NCBI GenBank assembly: GCA_037951165.1
Contig: JBBDHG010000030.1
Location: 1,123,001-1,187,000, forward strand
Length of the DNA: 64,000 bases
Reading direction: 5' to 3'
Origin: Lophius americanus
Lineage: Eukaryota > Chordata > Actinopteri > Lophiiformes > Lophiidae
A model generated the notes under the pieces. The model worked only from the letters and a program-made list of their open reading frames with translations. It made no database searches and was not told where the DNA came from. How positions within the stretch are numbered: position 1 is the stretch's first letter; each line of letters starts with the position of its first letter. This document shows, one piece after another, positions 49,166 to 60,460 of this stretch. The position numbers and the translations under genes are program-made.

Positions 49166-51355
49166 TTATTAACATTAACATAGAAGACAAATAAAAGTAA
49201 AATAATCTGGAATTATGGAGGTGGTTACAGCTGAGGGCGGGTCATGTAGAAAGAAGGTCCACAGTTTGCTTTCTTAAGAATCAGCAGATTATATACGAAC
49301 ATGAAGAAGGTAAAATCCGTTCCAATCCACACGTTGCCTGCCAACCACAATAAAACAACAATAGAAGAAGAAGAAGAAGAAGACCTTAATCTCGGTGGAA
49401 TCGTGGGTATGAGAGAAGAACTTCCAGTTGTGATGTTTTACTCCTGTTCCACTGATCTCATAAAGTCAAACAAACAAACAAATGGACACACTGTTAGCGA
49501 GCCATCAGTTCAAACATTTATCATTTCAGACTGAAGAATGACGGGTAATATGTGTTCAGTAAGACGTTGCTATCACAACCAGAATATCTGACAGGACTTT
49601 TCACAGCAGGAACACAGAACCTTCTTTCAGCGGGTCCACAAAGAAAGCTTCCAGCTCCACCCAGCAGACTAGCTTCTCTTGGCTCTGATGAAGTTGAGGC
49701 TTAATCTGCTCCAGGATAACTCCAATGATTCAGTGGGTCTCAGGGTGTCAAACTATTGGACTGAACTCATGGAAGAAAACCTGAGGGACACATTCTTTGA
49801 CTTCTGCAGGAAACCCTCTGTGCCAGATTGCCCGAGTGCTTAAAGAACTCCCCCAGGTGCAATATGCATCATGGACCTTTAAAGGACCCCCTCCAAAACA
49901 CCAGGAACCTGGACTCCTGCGCAGAGTCTTTTAGCCACTACTATGTCCAGAATCAATTAAGAACATTCTGAGAATTTGTGCTGCCCTGCAAGTTGTCGTC
50001 ATCTATTAAGATGCTGAGAGACACCGGCTGGAGATGTTTTCTTGTTATTTACATTAGACAGCAGAGTGAAATATTAAAATATCTTTTATTATCACTTAAA
50101 AAGATGCCATTATCTATAAATGTGTCAATCAAATTACTATCATTAACAGTGATTATCAATTATGATTTTATTTATTAAAAATATTCTTTTTATACTATCA
50201 GTTATTTATCAATCAATTATTATAACAGTTATCAGCATTTACCTTTTTCCTTTGCCTAAAAGGCGGAGCCCAAGAGGTCTCAGCGTCTCCTGAACTCTTC
50301 ACCTTGTTCATGGATCCATTTGTTGGATATTTCAGACAGAGACCAGAACCATAAGTCAGCCCAAAAGCGTGGAAATAAAATTTCTTCACTTCACAAAACT
50401 TCTCTGTGTTGTTTCAATTTCGCTCAGAAATGGATTTCTATTGAATGTTCAATCAGAACGACTATCCTCACGGCGAATCGTGCCACAGTTGCTGCACATC
50501 ACTGAGTCACACCTGCACTCTCAGCCAATCACCCTGCTACTGGTTCCTGCTCACTTTACTGATCCATCCCGCGTTAGCATTTCTCCATCATGACAAAGTG
50601 AAAGCATTTACACTACCTTTTGTTATCCTATTTGTTTATAGACGCTGTCTGCCATTATGTAGCATTATGTAGAGCAGGTGAAGCTTCCAATGGACGGCAG
50701 TTCATCCACACCAACGCAAAGCTCTGAGCTCAAAGATCTTCACCTTCATCACAGGAGCCACCCGAGGTCAGATGTCATTCCACAATATCCTTAGTAGATA
50801 TGTGTAATATCAAACTTTATGCGTTGGACTACCACCAGTGAAACTAAAATCATGCAAGTATTAGTTTCCTAAAGTTATTACTTGGGTAAAATTTTATATC
50901 AAATAGAATAGGCAAAATGCTTTTGTGTTCACACGGCATATATTCAAAATCAAAATAAATGAATAAAATCCATGAACTAAATGAATCTTAATTACATCTG
51001 GAGAAACAAACCACATCACAAGTTACATGGTGACAGAAATGAATTAATGGGACATTAAAGATAAACTGGTTAAAATTGCGGATCAAACACAGCAGCTCAT
51101 TCTGGTTCTGTGTTCCCAACCACCTATTTAGTAAAATGTGAGGATTTCAACTCTTACTTACTGCAGATTTCAAAATGAATTAACTCACAGTTTCATTATC
51201 AGAATTCTACGGGCAAGAGAAAAAGAGAGAAAAGTTGTTCATATGAAAACTTCTCACAGCCCACCATGAAACTATGGAAGAATAGATATTTTCTCCAGAA
51301 AAACAAAATCGAATATTTGGTCTACTGCAGACCTATTGGATAAAAACGATAGTTC
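49166..51355. other. Intergenic stretch, no gene seen
   Basis: AT-rich, with several short open frames that lack splice context or family resemblance. No mobile element with clear ends was identified. A short GAAGAAGAAG run lies near 49365. Confidence 0.45.
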
Positions 51356-51358
51356 ATC

Positions 51359-51400
51359 TGAATCAGAATCAGAATCAGCTTACAAGGAATTTGACGCCGC
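51359..51400. repeat. LINE/SINE tail-like fragment
   Basis: CTGAATCAGAATCAGAATCAGC and AAGGAATTTGAC are words seen at the ends of common fish retroposons read in reverse. Only a remnant. Confidence 0.4.
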
Positions 51401-51732
51401 TTAAATGAGGTCTCAGAGTACGAATGTCATATAAATAATTTAAAATTAAATGGACAAGGCAATAAACAAATATACAAGCTATAAACAAATGGAGATGTTC
51501 TTTTGTACAGGATATCATAATATGGTATTAATTATATGGAAATCATTACTGGTAGATAATTATATAAAGAGTCTGGTCTAGACCGGCTCTTTCAGGAAAA
51601 CACCGTGAGAAAACTGTTGTTGTGGATTGGCCCTATATAAATAAAGAGTGATTGATTGATTGATTGATTGATTGAGGACACTGAGGACCTCATTCTGTTA
51701 TTGAAGGTCTCTCTTGGAGAGGGAGGGTTGGA

Positions 51733-52134
51733 CTGCGGTTACAATCTGTAACTTCACCATTAGATGCCACAAGGACCTCCTCTAGAACCTTTGCTTTTAA
51801 ACACCTGAGAAGGAGACCCCACGTCATCACAGGGCTTTGATGACGTCATTCTCAGGTCGCAGGAGCTGGAGCTGGAGCCTATCCCAGATCCTTCATTCAT
51901 TTTTCTCCAGTGCTCTTTACTTTGTTCACAGCGAAGGTCTATCACGGTTCCTGATTGTTTTTATTAGACGCGTTTGTAAGGTTCATTATTTCTTACTGCC
52001 TCACCTCATTTATTTAGAGTTTGCATTAAAAACAAACTCTCTGCTTGGTCTGGATCAATAAATGCCGATATCGTGCACCTGAGTAGAGCCGCTGTAACTT
52101 CATCTGATGGTGAAGTTACAGATTGTAACCTCAG
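51733..52134. mobile_element. 402-bp element with 28-bp terminal inverted repeats, copy A
   Basis: The left end reads CTG, one variable base, then GGTTACAATCTGTAACTTCA and CCAT; the right end is its exact complement. A transposase is absent, so it is MITE-like. The same element, also 402 bp, is at 58662-59063. The right end also contains GTAACTTC...GAAGTTAC, which can fold as an extra hairpin. Flanks show no obvious target duplication. Confidence 0.75.
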
Positions 52135-52318
52135 TTCACCCCTCTGCCTTCACCAGGCAGCGGCATGGGCAAACCGGGTATCATTCTGAAACACTATTTA
52201 CATGCAGTGGTTACCTTTCCAAACGTGTTTTTGAAAAGACTTAGACTACTACTTAGACTACCTAGACTATTTTTTATCATGCTTAAGAGTGTTTGGAACA
52301 GCATTTTCTTTGGCACCA

Positions 52319-52501
52319 ATGAGGGTTATTCAATTATTCTTTGTGCGTCTGTGCCTGCACAACGTCCTGCAAAACAAAAGAACTGATAACTATTGGCCTC
52401 CCGCCTATGTGGATTTCGCAAATCATCAGGTGATTGAAGGGGTGTGGAGGAGAGAGCGCTACAGCCAGCATCTGAGGGGAGGCCAAGAAACACTTTTGTA
52501 G
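52319..52501 (+). pseudogene. PIF/Harbinger transposase C-terminal fragment, copy A
   Basis: A 60-residue frame ending in TAG contains LCLHNVLQNKRTDNYWPPAY then VDFANH...GVWRRE. This resembles the C-terminal block of HARBI1/PIF nucleases (LHN...Y.PP..VD...G.WR). The catalytic part upstream is missing. The fragment is kept open in both duplicate copies. Confidence 0.6.
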
Positions 52502-52817
52502 AAGCAAATAGGCAACGAGACAGATTTGGAGGATCAAATTTAAAAAGGGAAATTAATCAAACATTGCAAAGAGTGCTTTTTTTTTCAAACATCCAAAAAC
52601 TCAACATTTAAATAGGAAATAAAAATGAAAGGTACAGAGAGTCCCTTTGTGGACAAAATTGCACTTGAATCTGGTGAAAGATCAAAATTAAACTTGAGGC
52701 CTCCAGTTGAATATGCAGTATATATAATGCACTGTAATGTGTAAGATATGTGCAAAGATGGTGCTTAAGACCTGAGGTTGGGTATTTATTGCACTTAAGT
52801 GTGGGTGAAAATGTGCA

Positions 52818-52925
52818 AGTTGCCCTGTTATTCTTACTCTGTACCATGCTCTGCTGCTGTAACATTGCAATGTCCCCATTGTGGGACTAATAAAGGCTAT
52901 CTTTATCTTTATCTTTATCTTTATA
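52818..52925 (+). mobile_element. Retroposon 3' tail with ATCTTT repeats
   Basis: CATTGCAATGTCCCCATTGT, then GGGACTAATAAAGG, and four ATCTTT-like units form a typical fish LINE/SINE 3' end. It is present only in copy A of the duplication. Confidence 0.55.
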
Positions 52926-53690
52926 TTGTTTGAATCTTCAAAATAAACATATTTGCTGGAACGATCATTCAGAGAAATGAGTTTGCGATTTGGTTTGTCT
53001 GGGATTTGTTTTCAATCAAGAATCCGCTCAGGTAAAGAAAGTTTGTTGCTAAAAAGTTTTGCCCTGGTTGGGATCTCCTCTCAACACGTCTTCACATGTC
53101 GCTGGCTCTCTTCACACGTCGTATGACGTATTCATGTATCGTATTATACAAACCCTGGGTTTTATCTTCCTATTAATTAGGTGAAAATGATTAATCTGAA
53201 TTTGTGTAGCATTGCCATATATTTTAACATGATGATCTGATGTGAAACTGCACCAATGCTCGTATTATTAGTTATGGATTAATAACAGGCCAGTTGAAAG
53301 GGAGAATCACCCAGGGCCCAACACAAGCTAAAACCAACCCTGTTCTTCACACAAGCAAGATTCTAATGTCCCTGCTGACCCACAGCGTTCACATCTGTTG
53401 AGCGGGAGAGAGAGAGATTTGAATTTTATGTCAATAGATTGATAAATTATTTGAATGTATTACTTTATGTATAAGGAACAATGATTTAATGTATTTATCT
53501 GCATGAACCAAAACATTACTATATTTATTATTACATTATAAATGTGATTTTCACATGAAACAATCTGTCATGTAATTATACGCAAACTTGGAGGTTTAAT
53601 TATTATAATGCCTATATATTTTTAGAAAGTTTGTGTCAATTGGCTTCAATGTAACTTATTAAAATTATTGTAGTGATGATACACGTTTGA
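52926..53690. other. Intergenic stretch, no gene seen
   Basis: AT-rich without recognised coding or mobile sequence. Confidence 0.5.
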
Positions 53691-53697
53691 TGTTAAT

Positions 53698-53753
53698 AAT
53701 ATATATATATATATATATGTGTATATATATATATATATGTGTGTATATATATA

Positions 53754-53792
<39 letters not shown>
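53698..53792. repeat. TA/TG-rich microsatellite
   Basis: TATATA runs interrupted by TGTGTA and GATA. Confidence 0.93.
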
Positions 53793-53794
<2 letters not shown>

Positions 53795-53930
53795 TAACTC
53801 TGTTAATGGAAATCAGCCTCAACCAAATCCACATCAACCAAATCCCAAATATATCAATAAATTATATATTCATGATGTTTTTAATATTCTTATTTGCAGA
53901 CTCCTTTTCTGGTTCATGGTAACCATCTTT

Positions 53931-53940
53931 ATTCTTTATT
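53931..53940 (-). terminator. Polyadenylation signals of the lectin gene
   Basis: On the - strand AATAAAGAATAAAG lies about 40 bp after the lectin stop, giving a very short 3' UTR. Confidence 0.7.
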
Positions 53941-53975
53941 TCTCACATTGACATCACACACAGGAGGCAGAGCCT

Positions 53976-54907
53976 CTATTTTTTCTGATCTTCCGACTTC
54001 CAGATACTCTCGCCCTCGCGGTAAACAACCAGGGATCCTTTGTCGGTCAGGTGGAGGCGGCACATGTTGGGGGCGGATTTGGCGGAGTTGGTATGCCACA
54101 CCGCTTTCCCTTTTACATCATACATCACCAGGTTACAGTCTTGCTGCATGCAGAGACGGTGGCCACCACCTTGGCAGGTGTTTGACGCCCAGGTGGGGGT
54201 CCAGCCGTAGATGACAAAGTTCCCGTCATCCTGCAGAGAGAAGCAGGGGCTGTTTAATCAACCCTCCAACATGGTGGAGGTTTGTAGGTGGTGACATCAT
54301 GTAAACATGTGAAACGTGTATGTGTACAAACGTGAACATATCTTCTATCTCCTTAGATGTGATGCAAACGCCTCTGAAGCAGAGGACTCGCCTCCTCTGA
54401 GCGTCTGAGCTCCTCTCTGGTTGTTTTTTTTCTAGCCGCTGCTCTCACAGCCTCACAAACACAACCATCTCCGAACCTCCACAGCAGCTCTTCAGAGACA
54501 TGACAGATTCTACTATCTCATCTGCTAGAATTGTGTCAGCAGCTGTTTGAGGTGAAGGTTCTGGTGGCTGTGTTTGACCTCCATCTTTGTCTCTTCTATC
54601 AAACACTGATAATGTTCTATTCTTATTTTCTCCATCATTCCCTTCTTTCAAGCCCTCTGAGAGTTTTTATGGCTCTCATTTTCACATTTATTCATCTGAT
54701 CTGTGTTCTGTTATGGAGTTCATTTAAATTAATTCAACCATCCTCAATGGGATGCAACAACAAAAATGACTGACCTTTGACCACTCCCATGACCTGAGCT
54801 CATCAGAGGTCACTCACCTGGAACACAGCCTTCCACTCGCCGTTGTTGGACATCAGGTAGTCTCCGGCGCGTAACTCATCATTCTTGGACATGTAGTTCC
54901 TGCTCAT
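53976..54907 (-). CDS. Lily-type mannose-binding lectin (pufflectin-like)
   Basis: Coding exons 54907-54818 and 54230-53976 join in phase to 114 codons plus TAG. The protein is a bulb-type (monocot mannose-binding) beta-prism lectin as found in fish skin and gut. Two full sugar-binding motifs of the type QxDxNxVxY are present: Q30/D32/N34/V36/Y38 (QDDGNFVIY) and Q59/D61/N63/V65/Y67 (QQDCNLVMY). The third repeat is weaker (TDKGSLVVY, 92-100), with Q, D and N replaced. Cysteines in the middle part may form the family disulphide. The N-terminus (MSRNYMSKNDEL) shows no hydrophobic signal peptide. Length matches the 110-120 residues usual for the family. It probably binds mannose on microbes and parasites at mucosal surfaces. 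A non-coding first exon and TATA box lie upstream. Confidence 0.92.
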
Positions 54908-54992
54908 GGTTCTGGAAGGAGAGGAGAAGCTCAGAGGAGGCAGAGTTAAAGACTCGGGAGAGGTTAGAGGGCAGAGTGGCGTTGGTACTCAC

Positions 54993-55076
54993 AGGCCTCA
55001 AGTTCTTCCTCAGTCAAACTGCAGCTCAGTAGACAGCGTGAAGTTACCTGTGCCACAATCACACCTGCTTTATATA
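54993..55076 (-). promoter_or_regulatory. Lectin core promoter and non-coding first exon
   Basis: TATATAAAG (- strand, 55076-55068) is followed about 25-30 bp on by the likely start of a first exon that ends at 54993 with a consensus donor (GGCCT|GTGAGT). The acceptor at 54912-54915 (CCAG) lies 4 bp before the start codon. The first exon has no ATG in good context, so translation starts in exon 2. Confidence 0.65.
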
Positions 55077-55249
55077 CATATAGGAGAGGAGGAGGGTGAC
55101 GTAACCCATCAACCAGAGCAAGTGGGTGTGTCGGTAAGTCCAACCCCTCCGTCCAAGGCTTCACACCTGTTTGTCAGGATGCTGGTGGAGAAAACTCATA
55201 ATTGCAGCCTGAAACAAGTCATTATCTCCTTCGAGAGAACGGACAGTTA

Positions 55250-55840
55250 AAGTCCTCTCTGACACAAATCAGCCACTACATGTCAAACACCGACCTCATA
55301 TTCACTAGGTCTCTGCCCCATGGAGGCCTGGATTCCCGCAGATGTCTGAAAGTGTGCTGTGATCCCTTTTTACGAGACTTCAGCAACAACCCAGTTCCAG
55401 CTTGTCCCTTCCTGCAGGCCTTACTGGGCTCTGTTCAAAGACATCTCTCCATGTGAAAAGTTTCTTCTCGCAAGCCATCACTCTGATGAGAAATTAAAAC
55501 TGACACATACATTCTGTAACTCAGGCCTTTCAAACCCAAAGACCACGACCTCTTCTGTAGTCCTTCCACAACCAAAATGAATTGAGATCTGGAGAATCCG
55601 GAGGCCAACTTACCACCTTGAGCCAGTGGTTGTGTTCCTAAAACCGTTCCTGAACCATTCCTGCATTGGGTCATGGAGCATCATGCTGCTGTAAGAGACC
55701 ACTTGCACTAGGGAATAGTTTTTTACATGAAGGGGGGGACTAAGTCTTCAGCAATGTTTAGGCAGGAGCTACGTGTCAAATGATCTTCAACATAAATCAT
55801 AGGACCCAAGGTTTCCCAGCCGGTCGTGATGTAGTTGAAG
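55250..55840. other. Unclassified repeat-like DNA upstream of the lectin gene
   Basis: No gene is recognised. The text 55640-55830 (CACTTGCACTAGGGAATAG, CCCAAGGTTTCCCAGCC) and 56090-56400 look like one older dispersed repeat split by the SINE at 55845-56085. Confidence 0.4.
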
Positions 55841-55844
55841 AAGA

Positions 55845-56085
55845 AGAAGAAATCCTTTATTTATCACATGCAGACATAAGCAATACAACATAGTGAAATT
55901 ATTTCTCTGCAATTGACCAATCCCTGAGGGAGCAGTGGGCAGCCCCTTTGAAGCGCCCAGGGAACTAGGGTTTCAGGGTCTTAGTCAAAGGCCATATGGC
56001 AAGTAGACCCTGGTGGGATTTGAACTGGCTACCTTCCAATCTTCCAATTGGGAGACAGCCCACCGAGCTAAAGCCGCTCAACAAG
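55845..56085 (-). mobile_element. tRNA-derived SINE
   Basis: Read on the - strand it starts GCGGCTTTAGCTCGGTGGGC (box A TAGCTCGGTGG). It then has GTTCAAATCCCACCAGGGTC (box B GTTCAAATCCC) and ends CACTATGTTGTATTGC...ATAAATAAAGGATTTCTTC. The distance between the boxes fits a tRNA-like promoter. Two relatives lie at 41485-41720 and 39664-39740. Confidence 0.85.
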
Positions 56086-56425
56086 ATCCATCAAACCAGA
56101 CTACTTTCTTCCATGGGCTCCTTGGCCGGGTTCTGATGCTGCTGAGTCCTTTGGAGGAGCTTTTAGCAGTGGACAGGTGCCAGAGCTCACTCTGACCGGT
56201 CTGATGCTACACAGCCCCTTATGCCGCACCCTTGTGATGTCATTGTGATGTCACTGTGTGTTCTAACTCCTTTCTATCAGAACCAGTATGAGCTTCTTCA
56301 GTAGTTTGTGCTACAGGAGATCTTCGCTGGGATCAGACGTTCACTCCTTACAACTGTCAATGACCCTGGTGGTCATTCTTTAGACCACTGAAGTACATTC
56401 TAACCAATGCAGACCGATTCAAAAT

Positions 56426-56468
56426 GTCTGACTTCCAGTTTGATTGCTAATCAAACTGGAAGTCAGAC
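56426..56468. repeat. Perfect 20-bp hairpin with 3-nt loop
   Basis: GTCTGACTTCCAGTTTGATT, loop GCT, then its exact reverse complement. It is followed by two short AGTCAGACT..ACATCGATAG copies and then by an L1-like tail. Confidence 0.95.
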
Positions 56469-56504
56469 TAACATCGATAGTCAGACTCACATCGATAGTA
56501 GGTA

Positions 56505-57115
56505 TTATGAAAGAATTGCTATTTAAGATCATACATAAATATTATCCCCCAAACTCTATTATTAAGTATATCCCCCAACATAGAAGACAGAGACTCTTTT
56601 TGAAACCATGTGGGGGAAACGCTGCAGCATGTTTTTCATCAATGTGCACGCGCGTCTGTATTTTGGGCTGACTTTATGTTAGACCTCAAAAAAACTCTAG
56701 GGGTAAAAATATTCCTCAAAGCGAATGATATACTTTTGTTATTCAACAATATCAAATTCTGCAGCAATGAACAATTCTTTGCTTATTATCTTTGCTAATT
56801 ATATATCCACACAGGGACATTTCTTAATAAAACTCCATCATACTACATTTTCAAACAGAACGCTCTGAAAATATATTTTCAAATATTACTAAACTTAAAT
56901 ACCTAGAATAAAAAAACTGGCTAAAATACATTTTAACAATCAAATAAACTTCATGTAAACTATGTTTTGTTTCATTTTTCTTTACACTTTTTATTGTTGT
57001 CATTTGTTTTAGAATTCTTCATATATAGTGTTTAATACTTGACAACTGTATGCTTGAATGTGTTCCCTGTTATTTATTTTGAACATGTTAGCACAACGCG
57101 TTGGACATCAATCGT
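56505..57115 (+). mobile_element. L1-like LINE ORF2 C-terminus and 3' UTR
   Basis: KELLFKIIHKYYPPNS, then (after a frameshift) ETLQHVFHQCARASVFWADF and FLNKTPSYYIFKQNAL follow the usual C-terminal order of fish L1/Tx1-type ORF2 (IIHKYYPSN..., ETLLHLF..C..V..FW, I...F...). 5'-truncated and frameshifted. Confidence 0.75.
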
Positions 57116-57344
57116 CGGTAAAGAATAAAAAAACACTAAAAAGAAAACACAGGATTTTACGATGCCATCTGCGTATTATTAAACAGAACGCATGTTTTAA
57201 TTAACTGGCAAGTGCGTTCATGTCCTCCAGCCGTTCAACATGATTCATTAACAACAGGAAAACGTTGCTGCTGACATTTATTCATACAACAAGTTGTTAT
57301 TTTTTTTCTGAGGAGCAGCTGCTCCTTTTTTTCTGCCACAGAGA
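57116..57344. other. Short spacer between LINE fragments
   Basis: AT-rich sequence with no recognised element. Confidence 0.4.
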
Positions 57345-58605
57345 AAATGAAAAGCCGAAAAAGCGGCAAAGATATCAGCTTTGCTAATCCACTCTCCTCC
57401 GCTTCTCCAATTTCCTCCACTTCTGTAAGGTCACCAATCCATCAAACTCTGAGCTCCCAGCATGCAGGGTTACTTGTAGTCCCGAGAGTCTCTAGAAGTA
57501 GAATGGGAGCCAGAGCGTTCAGCTATCAGGCTCCTCTCCTGTGGAACCATCTCCCAATGGTAAATGGTAATTGGACTTTACTTATACAGCGCTTTTCTAG
57601 TCTACTTGACTACTCAAAGCGCTTTTACAACGTGAGTCAGCATTCACCCATTCACACTAACATTCACACAGAGGCTGCCATGTAAGGCACCACATGCTCA
57701 TCATGAGCAGTAAACATTCACACAATCACTCACACACCAATCTTGGTTCGGGGGGCAGAGACCCTCTCTACATTTAAAAAAAAGAGGGCGTAAAACTTTC
57801 CTTTATGACAAAGTTTATCAATAAGGCTGGCATAAACTAGTTCTTAGCTATGCTATAGTTTTAGACTGCTAGGGGATCTCCCATGATGCACTGAGCTTTT
57901 CTCTCTTCCTCTCTCACTGTCCTTCTTTATACACCCCACTCACTTTAATGCATGTTACTGGATTATTGGATGTTACTGGATTAATGCATGTTACTAACTT
58001 GACTTCTTCCCTGGAGTCTTTGTGTTTTCTCACCCTGTAAGGTCACATGGTCGGTGATTGCATCTGCTGCTGTGGACCTGCTCGATGTCCACTGATCACA
58101 AGATGCTCATGATGATGATTATTGTTGTCATCAATATTATTATTATGGTATAGTATTTCCCCATAAGCTATCACTATATGTTACATTAATATTAATGTTA
58201 TTATCAACCTGGGATCCCTGCTGCTGCTGCGTCCCGACCATGGAGATGTTGGAGAAAGTGGATTATAGCTGATATCTTTGCTACTATTCCCCCGTCTGTA
58301 TCTCTCCTCACCTGTGTCTCTCTCGTTCTCGCTCTCACTCTTTTTTTTTTCAAACCCGACCGGTCATGGCAGTAGTCCGTCCACCCTGAGTCTTGGATCT
58401 GCTCGAGATTTCTGCCCGTTAAAACGGCAGTTTATTCTCGCCATTGTCGCCAAGTGCTGCTCAAGGAGGAATTTGTTGGGTCCTGTATATAATTATATAA
58501 AGAGTCTAGTCTAGACCTGCTCTTTCAGGAAAGTACCGTGAGAAAACTGTTGTTGTGGATTGGCCCTATATAAATAAAGAGTGATTGATTGATTGATTGA
58601 TTGAT
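57345..58605 (+). mobile_element. L2-like LINE 3' end, interrupted by a nested insertion
   Basis: Frame VPRVSRSRMGARAFSYQAPL continues LLWNHLP, the typical L2-group C-terminus. It is cut by the insertion 57559-57741, then resumes with CTTGGTTCGGGGGGCAGAG and CCCTCTCTACATTT. The 3' UTR includes TGCCCGTTAAAACGGCAGTT, GTCGCCAAGTGCTGCTCAAG and GAGTCTAGTCTAGACCTGCT, and it ends with TATATAAATAAAG and a (TTGA)n tail. Its last 120 bp are part of the duplicated block. Confidence 0.75.
57559..57741. mobile_element. 183-bp insertion nested in the L2-like LINE
   Basis: The insert begins GGTAAATGGTAATTGGACTT and includes TACAGCGCTTTTCTAGTC and GAGGCTGCCATGTAAGGCAC, words of a common fish short element. 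CCAAT occurs on the left border (57554-57558) and at the right end (57737-57741), consistent with a 5-bp target duplication. Removing one copy restores the LINE text. Confidence 0.7.
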
Positions 58606-58661
58606 GACACTGATGACCTCATTCTGTTATTGAAGGTCTCTCTTGGAGAGGGAGGGTTGGA

Positions 58662-59063
58662 CTGAGGTTACAATCTGTAACTTCACCATTAGATGCCACA
58701 AGGACCTCCTCTAGAACCTTTGCTTTTAAACACCTGAGAAGGAGACCCCACGTCATCACAGGGCTTTGATGACGTCATTCTCAGGTCGCAGGAGCTGGAG
58801 CTGGAGCCTATCCCAGATCCTTCATTCATTTTTCTCCAGTGCTCTTTACTTTGTTCACAGCGAAGGTCTATCACGGTTCCTGATGGTTTTTATTAGACGC
58901 GTTTGTAAGGTTCATTATTTCTTACTGCCTCACCTCATTTATTTAGAGTTTGCATTAAAAACAAACTCTGTGCTTGGTCTGGATCAATAAATGCCGATAT
59001 CGTGCACCTGAGTAGAGCCGCTGTAACTTCATCTGATGGTGAAGTTACAGATTGTAACCTCAG
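58662..59063. mobile_element. 402-bp element with terminal inverted repeats, copy B
   Basis: Same length and ends as 51733-52134. Here the left end is CTGAGG, which makes the 28-bp terminal repeats perfect. Confidence 0.75.
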
Positions 59064-59178
59064 TTCACCCCTCTGCCTTCACCAGGCAGTGGCATGGGCA
59101 AACCGGGAATCATTCTGAAACACTATTTACATGCAGTGGTTACCTTTCCAAACGTGTTTTTGAAAAGACTTAGACTAC

Positions 59179-59921
<743 letters not shown>

Positions 59922-59962
59922 GATTATTTCTTATCACGCTTAAGCATTTTCTTTGGCACCAG

Positions 59963-60145
59963 ATGAGGGTTATTCAATTATTCTTTGTGCGTCTGTGCCT
60001 GCACAACGTCCTGCAAGACAAAAGAACTGATAACTATTGGCCTCCCGCCTATGTGGATTTCGCTAATCATCAGGTGATTGAAGGGGTGTGGAGGAGAGAG
60101 GGCTACAGCCAGCATCTGAGGGGAGGCCAAGAAACACTTTTGTAG
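59963..60145 (+). pseudogene. PIF/Harbinger transposase C-terminal fragment, copy B
   Basis: Same 60-residue frame and stop as copy A (52319-52501), with few substitutions (for example one Asn to Asp and one Arg to Gly). The catalytic domain is missing. Confidence 0.6.
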
Positions 60146-60460
60146 AAGCAAAGAGGCAACGAGACAGATTTGGAGGATCAAATTTAAATAGGGAAATAAA
60201 TCAAACATTGCAAAGAGTGCTTTTTTTTCAAACATCCAAAAATTCAACATTTAAATAGGAAATAAAAATGAAAGGTACAGAGAGTCCCTTTGTGGACAAA
60301 ATTGCACTTGAATCTGGTGAAAGATCAAAATTAAACTTGAGGCCTCCAGTTGAATATGCAGTATATATAATGCACTTTAATGTGTAAGATATGTGCAAAG
60401 ATGGTGCTTAAGACCTGAGGTTGGGTATTTATTGCACTTAAGTGTGGGTGAAAATGTGCA

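Larger units (their letters stand above)
51556..52817 (+). repeat. Duplicated composite segment, copy A
   Basis: Positions 51556-52249 and 52266-52817 match 58489-59178 and 59922-60460 in direct orientation with few differences. In order the segment holds an L2-like 3' end with a TTGA tail, a 402-bp inverted-repeat element, about 105 bp of linker, and a Harbinger transposase tail with 3' flank. The same junctions occur in both copies, so it was copied as one block. Copy A continues at 52818 into a retroposon-like tail with ATCTTT repeats. Confidence 0.9.

Noticed and set aside
51760..51945. 61-codon frame on the - strand repeated identically at 58689-58874
   Set aside because: It lies inside the 402-bp inverted-repeat element. 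Identity reflects the duplication, and the peptide matches no transposase pattern.
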